In this document: piece after piece, positions 1-12,147 of the stretch
How the letters are laid out: each line of letters opens with the position of its first letter
Numbering within the stretch: position 1 is the first letter of the stretch
Source: Streptomyces meridianus
Lineage (GTDB): Bacteria; Actinomycetota; Actinomycetes; Streptomycetales; Streptomycetaceae
Assembly: GCF_023703325.1 (NCBI RefSeq)
Contig: NZ_JAMQGM010000015.1
Span: forward strand, 49,793-113,792
Length of the DNA: 64,000 nucleotides
Direction of reading: 5' to 3'
Position numbers and translations under genes: made by a program
Notes under the pieces: model-generated
Database searches by the model: none
What the model was told of the DNA's origin: nothing
The model's input: only the letters and a program-made list of their open reading frames with translations

Positions 1-396
1 GACCGGTTCCGGGTGCACGTCGCCGGTCCGCTGCCGGACCTGTGGGCCGATCCCGACAAAGTGGACCAGGTACTGGGCAACCTGCTGGAAAATGCCGTGC
101 GCCACGGCGAGGGAACCGTCACCATCGACGTGGCACCCGACCCCATCGCCGGAACGGCAGAAGGAACATCGGTCACCGTGAGCGACGAAGGACCCGGCAT
201 CCCCGAGGAGTCGATGAGCCGCGTCTTCACCCGCTTCTGGCGCGGCTCCAAGCGCGGCGGCACCGGGCTCGGGCTCTACATCGTCAAGGGGATCGTCGAG
301 GCGCACGGCGGGACCATCGCGGTCGGCCGGGCCCCCGCCGGCGGCGCACAGTTCCGATTTACCCTGCCCGTGGGCACGCCGGCCTTCATGGCCTGA
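1..396 (+). CDS. Sensor histidine kinase, C-terminal part (5' end outside window)
   Basis: The frame is open from the first base, so only the last 131 residues are visible. They form the C-terminal half of a HATPase_c domain: an N box (NLLENAVRHG), a G1 box (DEGPGIP) and a G2 box (GTGLGLYIVKG), ending in the usual beta strand before the stop. This is the ATP-binding catalytic domain of a two-component kinase that would phosphorylate a response regulator. The sensor, HisKA domain and partner lie upstream of the window, so the signal cannot be named. It is read in the same direction as pheST, 174 bases upstream of pheS. Confidence 0.93.
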   Translation, partial: DRFRVHVAGPLPDLWADPDKVDQVLGNLLENAVRHGEGTVTIDVAPDPIAGTAEGTSVTVSDEGPGIPEESMSRVFTRFWRGSKRGGTGLGLYIVKGIVEAHGGTIAVGRAPAGGAQFRFTLPVGTPAFMA

Positions 397-1715
<1,319 letters not shown>

Positions 1716-1716
<1 letters not shown>

Positions 1717-4244
1717 TGCGGGTCCCGCTTTCCTGGCTGCGGGAGTACGTCGACCTGCCGGCCGGGCAGACCGGTCGTGACGTACAGGCCAAACTCATCG
1801 AGGCGGGCCTCGAGGTCGAGGCTGTCGAGCAGCTCGGCGCCGGCCTCAAGGGGCCGCTGGTGGTCGGCGAGGTGCTGGCCGTCGAGGAGCTCACGGAGTT
1901 CAAGAAGCCCATCCGCTACTGCCAGGTGGACGTCGGCGACGCCAACGGCACCGGCGAACCGCAGAACATCGTGTGCGGTGCGCGGAACTTCGCCGTGGGC
2001 GACAAGGTCGTCGTGGTCCTGCCCGGGGCGGTGCTGCCCGGTGACTTCGCCATCTCCGCGCGCAAGACCTACGGCAAGACCTCCGAGGGCATGATCTGCT
2101 CGGCGAGCGAGCTGGGCATGTCCGACGAGCACGACGGCATCATCGTCCTCCCCGGTGAGCACGAGCCGGGGACCGACGCCATCGAACTGCTCGAACTCGT
2201 CGACGAGGTCCTGGACATCGCCGTCACGCCGGACCGCGGATACTGCCTCTCCCTGCGCGGCGTTGCCCGGGAGGCGGCCACCGCGTACGGCCTGACGCTG
2301 CGCGACCCGGCACTGCTCGACGTGCCCGCGCCCAACAGCCACGGCCACCCCGTCGAGATCGCCGATGCCGAGGGCTGCAGCCGCTTCACCGCCCGAACGG
2401 TCACCGGTCTCGCCCCGGAGGCCCACTCCCCGCTCTGGCTGCAGCGCCGGCTGCAGAAGGCGGGCATGCGGCCGGTCTCGCTCGCCGTCGACATCACCAA
2501 CTACGTGATGCTCGAGGTCGGCCAGCCACTGCACGCCTACGACCGCTCCCGGATCCAGGGGGCGATCGGCGTGCGCCGGGCACAGCCGGGCGAGAAGCTC
2601 GTCACCCTCGACGGCGCCAAGCGCGTGCTCGACGCCGAGGACCTCGTCATCACCGACGCAGGCGGGCCTATCGGTCTGGCCGGGGTCATGGGCGGCGCCG
2701 GCACCGAGATCGCCGGCACGGGGGACGTCCCGCCGGATGCGGCCGCGGGCACCACCGAGGTGGTGATCGAGGCCGCATGGTTCGACCCGGTCTCCATCGC
2801 CAGGACCGGGCGCCGCCACAAGCTCTCCTCGGAGGCCGCCAAGCGCTTCGAGCGGGGCGTCGACCCGCAGGCCGGACCGGCTGCCGCACAGCGGGCCGTC
2901 GACCTCCTCGTGCTGCTCGCGGGCGGGACGGCGGACGCCGGTGTCACCGTCGCCGGTGCGCCGCCGCAGCCGCGGACGGTCACCGTTGCGGCCGATCACC
3001 CCGACCGGATCGCCGGTGTCGCCTACGGCCGGGAGACGGTCGTCCGCCGGCTTCGGCAGGTCGGGTGCGAGGTGCAGGGCACGGACACGCTCACGGTCAC
3101 GGTGCCGAGCTGGCGGCCCGACCTCACCGACCCGAACGACCTCGCCGAAGAGGTCATCCGGCTCGAGGGCTACGAGAACCTCCCTTCCACGCTGCCGCGC
3201 CCGCCCGCGGGCCAGGGGCTGACCGCACGCCAGCGGCTGCACCGCAGGGTGGGCCGGGCGCTGGCCGGAGCCGGATACGTCGAGGCGCTCAACTACCCGT
3301 TCATCGGCGAGACGGTCCTCGACCAGCTCGGTATCGAGGCGGGCGACGAGCGGCGCAGCGTCGTGACGCTGGCCAACCCGCTCTCGGACACCGAGCCGGC
3401 GATGCGCACCACCCTGCTGCCGGGTCTTCTCGCCGCGCTGCGCCGCAACCACAGCCGCGGCGAGCACGACCTCGCGCTGTTCGAGACGGGGCTGGTGTTC
3501 CGTCCCGACGGCCGGGACCCGTCGGCGGCGTCGGTCCGTCTGCCGGTCGACCGCCGGCCCGACGCGGACGAACTGACCGCGCTCGACGCCGCGCTTCCCC
3601 GGCAGCCCCGCCGGGTGGCCGTCGCACTGGCCGGTTCCCGGGAGCAGGCAGGCTGGTGGGGCCGGGGCCGGCCGGCACTCTGGGCCGATGCGGTCGAGGC
3701 GGCCCGTACCGTGGCCCGGGAGGCCGGGGTGCGGCTGATCGTCCGTCAGGGACAGCTGGCGCCGTGGCATCCGGGGCGCTGTGCGGCCCTGCTCGCCGAG
3801 GTGAACGGTGCGGAGGTGCTCCTCGGCCACGCCGGAGAGCTGCACCCGCGCGTCGTCAAGGCGCTCGGTGTTCCGGAGCGCACCTGTGCGATGGAGCTCG
3901 AGCTGGACGTCCTGGAAGAGGCTGCAGGAGGGCCGGTGCCTGCGCCGCGGGTGTCCGCCTTCCCGGTCGCCACGCAGGACGTAGCACTGGTCGTGGACTC
4001 CTCCGTCCCCGCCGAGCGGGTCGAGGCGGCGCTGACCGCCGGTGCGGGTGAGCTCCTCGAGTCCCTGCGGCTGTTCGACGTGTTCTCCGGGGCGCAGATC
4101 GGCGAGGGCCGGAAGTCGCTCGCGTACGCGCTGCGCTTTCGCGCCCACGACCGGACGCTGACCGTGGATGAGGCGTCCGCCGCGCGCGACGCCGCCGTTG
4201 CGGCCGCCGCGGCCGAGACGGGCGCGGTCCTGCGCGGCACCTGA
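1716..4244 (+). CDS. pheT: Phenylalanine-tRNA ligase beta subunit
   Basis: Beta subunit of phenylalanyl-tRNA synthetase, 842 residues, full length for the bacterial type. In order: an EMAP/OB tRNA-binding domain (about residues 40-150), the B3/4 editing domain (about 210-380) that removes mischarged tyrosine, a B5 domain (about 400-475), the catalytic-like core, and a C-terminal ferredoxin-fold anticodon-binding domain starting near [13 protein letters not shown] (about 745-842). The ATG lies within the pheS stop, so the two subunits are made in equal amounts from one message. A strong hairpin terminator follows 31 bases after the stop. Confidence 0.98.
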
Positions 4245-4275
4245 CCGGGAGTCGGGTCCGCTGGACCTCAGCACG

Positions 4276-4308
4276 AGGGGCGCACACCGCATGATGGTGT
4301 GCGCCCCT
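4276..4308 (+). terminator. Terminator after pheT
   Basis: Perfect 13-bp inverted repeat (AGGGGCGCACACC at 4276-4288 against 4296-4308) around a 7-base loop, then a short pyrimidine run. It lies directly after pheT and should end the pheST transcript. Confidence 0.85.
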
Positions 4309-4575
4309 CTGCTTTCCCGTGAACTCTGTTGCGTATATGCCCCGTCCCGATCGGGTGATGAGTGCACGTTGTGCGTCGGTCGGGGGTAGCGGCTCGCGAC
4401 GACCGAGCCTCCCGGACGGCCGGTCCCGTCACCGGCGGGGCCGACCCCGCGGAGGGGCCGGATGCGTGGCACGAGCAGATGTCGGGCATGACCCGCACCA
4501 GCGTGGACGGCGCACCCACGGTTGTCCGGCGTGCGCTGCGTGTGCTCGGTACCGCCCTTCCGGGCATCTGGATCG

Positions 4576-4775
4576 TGTCCGCACACGGCCGGTTCTTCCC
4601 GCTGCTCCCGTGCTCGCCGACGCCGTGACAGGCGGGGAACGAACCGGCGCCGAAGCGGCTCCAGCCGCGGCCGAGCGGGTGGCACGGGCGCTCATGACGC
4701 ACACGGGCGGGCGGCTCGCCGACGACGTCGCCCTCGTCCTGCTGCGCAACGACCGGGCCTGGCGCGGGACCGTGT
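4576..4775 (+). pseudogene. Remnant of a SpoIIE-type PP2C phosphatase C-terminus
   Basis: Two adjacent frames together read like the last ~65 residues of a Streptomyces SpoIIE-family phosphatase. SAHGRFFPLL appears in one frame (from about 4576). After a shift near 4607-4610 the second frame continues LADAVTGG, ALMTHTGGRLADDVALVLLR. In intact family members these segments are contiguous (GRFFPLL, LADAV, GGRLADDVALVLLR). No stop follows in the second frame; it runs antisense into the phosphatase gene ending at 4813. No catalytic half is recognisable upstream. The tail differs from that of the intact neighbour at 4813-6702, so it is not a simple local duplicate. The remainder of 4309-4812 shows nothing else I can support. 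Confidence 0.6.
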
Positions 4776-4812
4776 CACGGCCGGGGAGACCGGGCCGAGC
4801 CTGGCCCGGTGA

Positions 4813-6702
4813 TCAGCTCGCGTCGCCGGCCCAGTCGACCGCCTGCGCCGGGCCCTGCACCCGGGCCCGGGCCGGGACGGGCACCGCCTGGAGCACCAGC
4901 ACCGCCAGGTCGTCGTCCACAGGGCCGGTGTCGAAATCGTGCGCAGCCTGCCGTACCCGCTCGGCGACGCCTCGGGCGGCGAGGCCCACGCAGTCGCGCA
5001 GCACCTCCGCGAGGCCGTCGTCGTCATCCAGCTGCCGGGCTCCGCTGCGCCGCTCGGTCACGCCGTCGGTGACGCACAGCAGCGTCTCGCCCACGCCGAG
5101 ATGGAAGGAGTCGGTGGTGTAGGTGGCGTCCGCGTCGATTCCGAGCAGCATCTGCGGATGGGCTGCGGTGCCGACCGTCCCGTCGCTCGACAGCAGCAGC
5201 GGCAGCGGATGACCCGCGCTGGCCAGGGTGCAGCGTGCACCGGCACGGGCGGGGTCGGTCTCCAACTCCCCGTAGAGCAGGCTCAGGAAGCGCGGCCGGG
5301 CCTGTTCGCCGCTGATCTGCACTGCCTCGACGCTCTCCTCGGCCATGGCCGTGTTCAGCCGGGTCAGCAGCGACTCCACGCCGTGACCCTCGCGGGCGAG
5401 CAGACGGACGAGGTGCCGGGCGAAGCCGGTGACGGACATCGCCTCGGCGTCGTGTCCCGAGACGTCGCCGAGCAGAAAGGACCAACGGTTCTCGCCGATG
5501 GGGAAGACGTCGTAGAAGTCGCCGCCGACCGTCTGGTCCTCGCCGTGCGGTTCGTAGACGACGGCAGTGTCCACGCCCGGGATGCTGGCGATGGAGGCGG
5601 GCAGCTGCTTGCGCTGGAGCGCCCGGCTGATGGTGGTCTGCCGGGTGTACTGGCGGGCCGTGACGATCGCCTGGGCCACGCGGCGGGCGACGTCCTCGGC
5701 AAGGCGGGCCACCCCGGGGGCGATCTGCACAGTTCCGGCCCGACCGAGGAGAAGTACGCCGTACTGGCGTCCTCCGGTCGTCAGGGAGCAGGCCAGTGCG
5801 GAGCCGCCGCGGTTCTCGCCGTCCGGTATGGACGGCCAGGGCCAGGGCTGGCCCCTGGCGCCGAGCCGGGCGGGCGGTGGTGACGCCTCCAGGGCCCGGC
5901 GCAGGACGTCGATGTGCTGCTCGTCGGCGTGCCACACCCGCGAGAGCCGCATCCCGCCGCCCTCCGTGGACAACCACACGCCGCACCAGTCGGCGAGTCG
6001 CGGCACGAGCAGCTGGGCGGCGAGGGCGGCCACCATGTCCTCGTCGAGCTGGCCTGCGAGGAGCTCACCGGCCTCGGCCAGATAGGACGGACCGGCCCGG
6101 TCGACCCACTCCGTGAATCCGCTCTCCCGGTCGGGCAGTTCGGTCGCGGGCTGTTGCTCGCCGATGTGCAGCTCGTGGTGGAGCGCCCTTTCGGCGGGTT
6201 CGGCCGGGGGCGCGGCGGCCTCGCGCATGGCCTCGATCCGGAACCACACGGCCTTCTGGGTGCGCCGATAGGTCACGCCCCACGACTCGGCGCGGGCGCC
6301 GACCAGCCGCAGACCCTTGCCGTACCAGTCGTGCCGGGTGTCCTTGGACTTGTGCACCATGCGGGAAGGGTGCTGGTCGGCGACCTCGACGACGACGTGC
6401 ATCGGACCGCTCTCCTCCGCGGTGGCGTCCGCGGAGGGTTTCGGGGCCGCCTGGAGGACGCAGACCACTTCGATCTCGGTGCCGGCGTGGAGGACGGCGT
6501 TGGTCACCAGCTCGCTCACCAGCAGCGCGGCGTCGTCGACGGCCCGCCGGCTGATCTTCTTCCAGGCGGGCATGGAGGGCGAGCTCCAGTCCTCGAGAGC
6601 GTCACGCACGAAGGCGCGGGCCGCCGGGGCGGCGGTGTCGTTCGCGGGCAGATGGGTCCGGGCCACGAACTCTCGCGGCTGCGATGCCAGCGACCACCCC
6701 AC
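4813..6702 (-). CDS. RsbW-like ATPase / SpoIIE PP2C phosphatase fusion
   Basis: A 629-residue regulator combining an anti-sigma-factor-type ATPase with a PP2C serine phosphatase, the two opposing activities of partner-switching systems. Residues about 20-150 form a HATPase_c domain (SELVTNAVLHA N box; YGKGLRLVGA near the ATP lid). About 190-370 is a sensor-like GAF/PAS region. From about 375 lies the SpoIIE phosphatase domain with metal-binding GGDFYDVF and GDVSGHDAEA. The GTG at 6702 is preferred because GGGAGG stands 5 bases before it; an ATG 18 codons upstream (6756) has no ribosome-binding site. It is transcribed divergently from the HAMP-repeat kinase. Likely targets are anti-anti-sigma proteins, none of which lies in this window. 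Confidence 0.9.
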   Translation of the reverse strand: MGWSLASQPREFVARTHLPANDTAAPAARAFVRDALEDWSSPSMPAWKKISRRAVDDAALLVSELVTNAVLHAGTEIEVVCVLQAAPKPSADATAEESGPMHVVVEVADQHPSRMVHKSKDTRHDWYGKGLRLVGARAESWGVTYRRTQKAVWFRIEAMREAAAPPAEPAERALHHELHIGEQQPATELPDRESGFTEWVDRAGPSYLAEAGELLAGQLDEDMVAALAAQLLVPRLADWCGVWLSTEGGGMRLSRVWHADEQHIDVLRRALEASPPPARLGARGQPWPWPSIPDGENRGGSALACSLTTGGRQYGVLLLGRAGTVQIAPGVARLAEDVARRVAQAIVTARQYTRQTTISRALQRKQLPASIASIPGVDTAVVYEPHGEDQTVGGDFYDVFPIGENRWSFLLGDVSGHDAEAMSVTGFARHLVRLLAREGHGVESLLTRLNTAMAEESVEAVQISGEQARPRFLSLLYGELETDPARAGARCTLASAGHPLPLLLSSDGTVGTAAHPQMLLGIDADATYTTDSFHLGVGETLLCVTDGVTERRSGARQLDDDDGLAEVLRDCVGLAARGVAERVRQAAHDFDTGPVDDDLAVLVLQAVPVPARARVQGPAQAVDWAGDAS

Positions 6703-6778
6703 GTCCGCCTCCCTTCTCCGCCTGCGCTCCGGCTTCTCGACCGGTAGATGTAACATACTTTACGACGGAAGTACCTGT

Positions 6779-9700
6779 ATGCCCCGATTGCCGAAAATGG
6801 TAGACATGGCACTCGACCCGGCCCCTTCTGAACCTCACCCCAGCGCACCGCCGGCCCAGGACGGGCAGTGGGTGCACGTGGCGGAACTGCGACCTCTCCT
6901 CGCCGCGATGAACTCCCTGTGCGACGGCGACTTCACCGTGCGTGCGGGTGGTGGGAGCGAGGGCGTCGTCGCCGAGATGGCAGGGGTCTTCAACCAGATA
7001 GTGGCGCGCAATGCCCACCTGGTGTCCGAGTTGCAGGGGGTGCGCCGCGAAGTCGTGCGCCAGGGCCGGATGGATGCCCGCCTGGCCGCCAGCCCCGGGC
7101 TCGGCTCGTGGACGGCGGGCGTCGACGCGGCGAACCAGCTCGTGGAAGCCCTCGTGGGTCCGGTGGCCAGCGCTACCCGGGTGCTCGACGCCGTTGCCGC
7201 CGGGGATCTGTCACAGCGGGTGGACCTGCACGACGGCAACCGGCAGATCCGCGGGGACCTGAGCAGACTGGGGCGGGTCGTCAACCGGACCGTGGACCAA
7301 CTGAACCAGTTCACCGGTGAGTTGACCCGAATGGCGCGGGAGGTCGGAACCGAGGGGCGGCTCGGCGTACAGGCCAACGTGCAGGGCCTCAGCGGCGATT
7401 GGCGTCAGGTCACGGGCGCCGTCAGCGCCATGGCCTCGCGTCTCACCGCCCAGGTGCGCGACATCGCCGAGGTGACCACCGCGGTGGCACGCGGTGACCT
7501 GACCCAGCAGGTGACCGTCGAGGCCAGCGGCGAGTTGCTGGAGCTGAAGCTGACCGTGAACACCATGGTCGACCAGCTGCGGGCCTTCGCGGACGAGGTG
7601 ACGCGGGTGGCGCGGGAGGTCGGCACCGAGGGCAGGCTCGGCGGACGCGCTCAGGTGCCCGGCGTCTCGGGCGTCTGGAAGAACCTCACCGACAACGTCA
7701 ACTTCATGGCCTCGAACCTGACGTCGCAGGTCCGCAACATCGCGCAGGTGACCACCTCGGTCGCCAACGGCGATCTCAGCCAGAAGATCACCGTGGACGC
7801 CCAGGGGGAGATACTCCAGCTCAAGAGCACCGTGAACACGATGGTCGATCAGCTCTCCGGTTTCGCGGACGAGGTGACGCGGGTGGCGCGGGAGGTCGGC
7901 ACCGAGGGCAGGCTCGGCGGACGCGCCCAGGTGCGCGGGGTGTCGGGGGTGTGGAAGGACCTCACCGAGAACGTCAACTTCATGGCGGACAACCTGACGT
8001 CGCAGGTCCGCAACATCTCCCAGGTCGCCAGCGCCGTCGCCGAGGGCGACCTCGCCAAGACCATCACCGTGGACGCCAAGGGCGAGATCCTCGAACTGAA
8101 GACGACCATCAACACGATGGTTGCCCAGTTGTCGGCGTTCTCCTCCGAGGTGACGCGGGTGGCGCGGGAGGTCGGCACCGAGGGAAACCTGGGCGGGCAG
8201 GCCCAGGTGCGCGGGGTGTCGGGGGTGTGGAAGGACCTCACCGAGAACGTCAACTTCATGGCCCTCAACCTGACGTCGCAGGTGCGCAACATCGCCCAGG
8301 TGACCACCTCGGTCGCCAACGGCGACCTCTCCAAGAAGATCGACGTGGATGCGCGGGGCGAGATCCTCGAGCTGAAGAGCACGATCAACACCATGGTCGA
8401 CCAGCTGCGGGCCTTCGCCGACGAGGTGACCAGGGTCTCCCGCGAGGTCGGCACCGAGGGAAACCTGGGCGGGCGCGCCAAGGTGCGCGGGGTGTCGGGG
8501 GTGTGGAAGGACCTCACCGACAACGTCAACTTCATGGCCGACAACCTGACGTCGCAGGTGCGCAACATCGCCCAGGTCGCGACGGCCGTGGCGCAGGGCG
8601 ACCTGTCGAAGAAGATCGACGTGGATGCGCGGGGCGAGATCCTCGAGCTGAAGAGCACGATCAACACCATGGTCGACACGCTGTCCTCCTTCTCCTCCGA
8701 GGTGACCCGGGTGGCGCGGGAGGTCGGCAGCGAGGGCCGGCTCGGCGGTCAGGCGCGCGTCGAGGGCGTCTACGGCACCTGGAAGCGTCTGACCACGAGT
8801 GTGAACGAACTCGCCCTCAACCTGACCACGCAGGTCCGCGCCATTGCGGAGGTGGCCAGGTCGGTCACTCAGGGGGACATGTCGGGCTCGATCTCCGTGG
8901 AGGCCCAGGGCGAGGTCGCGGAGCTGAAGAACAACATCAACCTGATGGTGACCAACCTCCGGGAGACCACCCGGGCGAAGGACTGGCTGGAGTCGAACCT
9001 GACCCGTATCGCCGGTCTCATGCAGGGGCACCGCGATCTGGTCGAGGTCGCCGACCTGATCCTGCGCGAGCTGACACCGCTGGTGAACGCCCAGTTCGGT
9101 GCCTTCTTCCTGGCCGAGGCGGGTGCCAGGCCCGGCGAGGGGCTCGAGTTCATCGCCGGCTACGCGGCCGACGGCGAGGGCACCCTGCCGAGCCCCGGAA
9201 CGCCGGGCCGCGGGCTCATTGCGCAGGCGGCCCTGGAGAAGCGGCGCATTCTCGTCTCCGAGGTGCCGCCCGACTACATCACCATCAAGTCCGGTCTGGG
9301 ATCGGCTCTTCCGGCCAGCGTCGTCATTCTGCCGATCCTCTTCGAGGACCAGGTGCTGGGTGTGATCGAGCTCGCCTCCTTCGGCAGGTTCAACGAGGTC
9401 CACCTCGCCTTCATCGACCAGTTCGTCACCACGATCGGTGTCTCGATCAACACCATCATCGCCAACTCCCGCACGGAGGCTCTGCTTTCGGAGTCCCAGC
9501 GGCTCACCGCCGAGCTGCGCCAGCGGTCCGAGGAGCTGCAGCGGTCCAATGCCGCCCTGGAGGAGAAGGCGTCGCTTCTGGCGACCTCGTCGCAGTACAA
9601 GTCCGAGTTCCTGGCGAACATGTCGCACGAACTGCGGACCCCGCTCAACTCCCTGCTGATCCTGGCCCGGTTGCTCGCCGACAACCAGGACAAGCGGCTG

Positions 9701-11122
9701 TCCGAGCAGGAAGTGCAGTTCGCCGCCACCATCCACCAGTCGGGTTCCGATCTGCTCCAGCTCATCAACGACATCCTCGATCTGTCCAAGATCGAGGCCG
9801 GCCGCATGGACGTCCGTCCGAAACCGCTGCCGCTGGTGAAGCTGCTGGACTACGTGCAGTCCACTTTCCGGCCGGTGGCCAAGGACCGCGGGCTGGCCTT
9901 CGACATCACGGTGGGGGAGGACGTCCCGCGCGAACTGGTCTCGGACGAGCAGCGGATCCAGCAGATCCTGCGCAACCTGCTCTCCAACGCGGTGAAGTTC
10001 ACCTCCTCCGGCGGCGTGGAACTCCGGGTGGAGCGCGTCCGGGACATGGACTTCGAAGAGGACGGGCTGCGCTATGCCGAAGCGGTCATTGCCTTCTCGG
10101 TGAAGGACACCGGGATCGGCATACCGCCCGAGAAGCTCACGCTCATCTTCGACGCCTTCCAGCAGGCCGACGGCACCACCAGCCGCAACTTCGGCGGCAC
10201 CGGCCTGGGGCTGTCGATCAGCCGTGAGATCGCGGGGCTCCTCGGCGGACGCATCACGGCACAGAGCGAACGCGGCGTGGGGTCGGTGTTCACCCTCTAT
10301 GTGCCCTCGCGTCACACCGCCGCCGTCACGGAGGACCAGGACGAACGGCACGGGGCCCCGGAACAGCAGGCGCCGACCGTCCACGGCGAGGACGGTCGGC
10401 AGCCCCTGGCCGGCGGCTCCGCGGCGCCGGAACTCGCGGCGGCGGAGGGGAGCGCGACCGCGACGCCGACCCTCCCCGGGCAGCCCGGGCCGCCGGGCCG
10501 GAACGGCGACGCGCCGACCCCGCTGCCCCCGCTGCACGCCGAGAACACGGCGGTCGGCGAGGACGAGGAGCCCAGTGGAATCACCGGCCTGGACGAGGAC
10601 AGGAGCTGGCCCGAGACAAGCCGGCTCTCCGACTGGCAGAGCGGGCGCCCCAGCCGCCTGTTGTCGGGGCGCACCATCCTCATCGTCGACGACGACATCC
10701 GGAACGTCTTCGCGCTCACCCACGTGCTGGGAAGGGTCGGGATGCGGGTGAAGTACGCCGAGAACGGCCGGGAGGGGATCGAGGTCCTCGACCGATCGCC
10801 CGAGGTGTCCCTGGTGCTGATGGACATCATGATGCCCGAAATGGATGGTTATGAGACTATGCAGGCGATCCGGAAGGCTCCGCGCTTCGCCGGGCTTCCG
10901 ATCGTCGCGCTCACGGCCAAGGCCATGCCGGGCGACCGCGAGAAGGCCCTGGCCAGCGGTGCCTCCGGGTACGTGCCCAAGCCCGTCGACGTCGACCGCC
11001 TGCTCACGACCGTCTGCGATCTGCTCGAGCCGGAGGAGAGCCCGCCGCCGGACCGCCCGAACACCGCCGGAATCCCGTTCGCCGAGCATGGCGACGACGA
11101 CCCGCCCAGGCAGGAGACATGA
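6779..11122 (+). CDS. Soluble hybrid histidine kinase with HAMP repeats, GAF and receiver domain
   Basis: A 1447-residue hybrid sensor kinase without transmembrane segments, so cytoplasmic. An N-terminal HAMP-like segment is followed by six 92-residue HAMP repeats (about residues 182-733), a GAF domain (about 740-900), a coiled coil, a HisKA domain with phospho-acceptor H950 ([11 protein letters not shown]), a HATPase_c domain (about 1060-1180), a Pro/Gly/Ala-rich linker and a receiver domain with D1349 ([13 protein letters not shown]). The tandem-HAMP architecture recalls fungal group III osmosensing kinases (Nik1/Os-1). The start at 6779 has GGAAG 8 bases upstream; ATGs at 6797 and 6806 are alternatives. 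Its stop overlaps the start of a single-receiver protein, the probable phosphorelay partner. Confidence 0.95.
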   Translation: MPRLPKMVDMALDPAPSEPHPSAPPAQDGQWVHVAELRPLLAAMNSLCDGDFTVRAGGGSEGVVAEMAGVFNQIVARNAHLVSELQGVRREVVRQGRMDARLAASPGLGSWTAGVDAANQLVEALVGPVASATRVLDAVAAGDLSQRVDLHDGNRQIRGDLSRLGRVVNRTVDQLNQFTGELTRMAREVGTEGRLGVQANVQGLSGDWRQVTGAVSAMASRLTAQVRDIAEVTTAVARGDLTQQVTVEASGELLELKLTVNTMVDQLRAFADEVTRVAREVGTEGRLGGRAQVPGVSGVWKNLTDNVNFMASNLTSQVRNIAQVTTSVANGDLSQKITVDAQGEILQLKSTVNTMVDQLSGFADEVTRVAREVGTEGRLGGRAQVRGVSGVWKDLTENVNFMADNLTSQVRNISQVASAVAEGDLAKTITVDAKGEILELKTTINTMVAQLSAFSSEVTRVAREVGTEGNLGGQAQVRGVSGVWKDLTENVNFMALNLTSQVRNIAQVTTSVANGDLSKKIDVDARGEILELKSTINTMVDQLRAFADEVTRVSREVGTEGNLGGRAKVRGVSGVWKDLTDNVNFMADNLTSQVRNIAQVATAVAQGDLSKKIDVDARGEILELKSTINTMVDTLSSFSSEVTRVAREVGSEGRLGGQARVEGVYGTWKRLTTSVNELALNLTTQVRAIAEVARSVTQGDMSGSISVEAQGEVAELKNNINLMVTNLRETTRAKDWLESNLTRIAGLMQGHRDLVEVADLILRELTPLVNAQFGAFFLAEAGARPGEGLEFIAGYAADGEGTLPSPGTPGRGLIAQAALEKRRILVSEVPPDYITIKSGLGSALPASVVILPILFEDQVLGVIELASFGRFNEVHLAFIDQFVTTIGVSINTIIANSRTEALLSESQRLTAELRQRSEELQRSNAALEEKASLLATSSQYKSEFLANMSHELRTPLNSLLILARLLADNQDKRLSEQEVQFAATIHQSGSDLLQLINDILDLSKIEAGRMDVRPKPLPLVKLLDYVQSTFRPVAKDRGLAFDITVGEDVPRELVSDEQRIQQILRNLLSNAVKFTSSGGVELRVERVRDMDFEEDGLRYAEAVIAFSVKDTGIGIPPEKLTLIFDAFQQADGTTSRNFGGTGLGLSISREIAGLLGGRITAQSERGVGSVFTLYVPSRHTAAVTEDQDERHGAPEQQAPTVHGEDGRQPLAGGSAAPELAAAEGSATATPTLPGQPGPPGRNGDAPTPLPPLHAENTAVGEDEEPSGITGLDEDRSWPETSRLSDWQSGRPSRLLSGRTILIVDDDIRNVFALTHVLGRVGMRVKYAENGREGIEVLDRSPEVSLVLMDIMMPEMDGYETMQAIRKAPRFAGLPIVALTAKAMPGDREKALASGASGYVPKPVDVDRLLTTVCDLLEPEESPPPDRPNTAGIPFAEHGDDDPPRQET
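7322..8977 (+). repeat. Six tandem 276-bp HAMP-coding repeats
   Basis: Direct repeats begin at 7322, 7598, 7874, 8150, 8426 and 8702 with an exact 276-base period (92 codons), in frame inside the hybrid kinase. Repeats 2-5 are very similar in DNA: GTGACGCGGGTGGCGCGGGA recurs at the start of repeats 2, 3 and 4, and GTGTCGGGGGTGTGGAAGGA within repeats 3, 4 and 5. Repeats 1 and 6 have diverged. The similarity suggests recent duplication or gene conversion and makes copy-number change and assembly collapse possible. Confidence 0.92.
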
Positions 11123-11826
11123 GCGCAGCCGCCGACAAGTCCAGCATCCTCATCGTCGACGACATGGAGGCCAACCTCGTCGCGCTCCAGGCCGTCCTCA
11201 GCTCGCTGGACCAGAATCTCGTCACCGCGCGGTCCGGGGAGGAAGCGCTGAAAGCCATGCTGCGCGAGGAGTTCGCAGTCGTACTGCTCGACGTGTCGAT
11301 GCCCGGCATGGACGGCTTCGAGACCGCCGCCAACATCAAACGCCTGGACCAGACCAAGGACGTGCCGGTCATCCTGCTGACCGGGGCCGACGCCGAGTCC
11401 GACTACGTGTACCGCGGATACGCCGTCGGTGCGGCCGACTTCCTGACCAAGCCCATCGACCCCTGGCTGCTGCGCACGAAGGTGAACATCTTCCTCGAGT
11501 TGCACCGCAAGAACGTCCAACTGGCCGCACAGGCCGATCAGTTGCGGCGACTGCTGGTGGGAGAGGGCAAGCCGGTGCCTCCGGAGGCCGTCACGGGCAC
11601 GGGGGCGAAGCCGCCCTCGGCCGCCGTCGCCACGCCCTCGGGCCGCCCCCCGTCGGCAGGCTCCGGGGCCGGGGAAACCCGCGCTGTGACGGAGATCTCC
11701 GAACAGCTGGCCCAGATCGAGCTGCAGCTGCGCGAAGCGAAGGGAGACGAGGCGACGGCGCTCGCGGACCGGGTCGCAGCCCTCGAGCGCGCCATCGACC
11801 GCCTGAAGGCGCCGGACGGGACCTGA
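11119..11826 (+). CDS. Response regulator receiver protein with C-terminal coiled coil
   Basis: 235 residues. Positions about 10-130 form a receiver domain with the acidic pair in IVDDME, phospho-acceptor D58 (VVLLDVSMPGMDG) and the conserved K in FLTKPID. The rest is a Pro/Ala linker and a charged helix (about residues 190-232) likely to form a coiled coil. There is no DNA-binding output, so it probably acts through protein contact or as a phosphorelay intermediate. Its ATG overlaps the hybrid kinase stop (ATGA) with CAGGAGA just upstream, so the two are translationally coupled and probably partners. A 20-bp perfect hairpin follows. Confidence 0.93.
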   Translation: MSAAADKSSILIVDDMEANLVALQAVLSSLDQNLVTARSGEEALKAMLREEFAVVLLDVSMPGMDGFETAANIKRLDQTKDVPVILLTGADAESDYVYRGYAVGAADFLTKPIDPWLLRTKVNIFLELHRKNVQLAAQADQLRRLLVGEGKPVPPEAVTGTGAKPPSAAVATPSGRPPSAGSGAGETRAVTEISEQLAQIELQLREAKGDEATALADRVAALERAIDRLKAPDGT

Positions 11827-11860
11827 CCCGACCGGCCGTGCGCCCCTCGCACATGAAGAA

Positions 11861-11906
11861 CCGCCGTGTGCGGCGCGGCGGTCCAGCGCCGCGCCGCACA
11901 CGGCGG
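11861..11906 (+). terminator. Terminator after the kinase/regulator pair
   Basis: Perfect 20-bp stem (11861-11880 with 11887-11906) and a 6-base GTCCAG loop, without a T tract, as is common in Streptomyces. It lies 35 bases after the response regulator stop. The remaining bases 11907-12147 show no gene I can support. Confidence 0.88.
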
Positions 11907-12147
11907 CCTCACGGTTGTATCGCGACGGCACGCGCCCGCCCAAATCGGCGGGCGCGCCGCGGGCCGTTCGGCGGTCCGGTGTCCGGCCCGCGCCGGATCG
12001 CCCGCTGCCCGGTCCTCACACGGAAGACGACGGATCCGCGGCGCTCGTGCGGGGCCGCGTACGGTCCGGTAGGGCGATGTTCGTCACAGATCCTCAACAA
12101 CGCCGCCACGGCGACTGATTGTCATAGCTCGGTCCTATGATCAGGTC

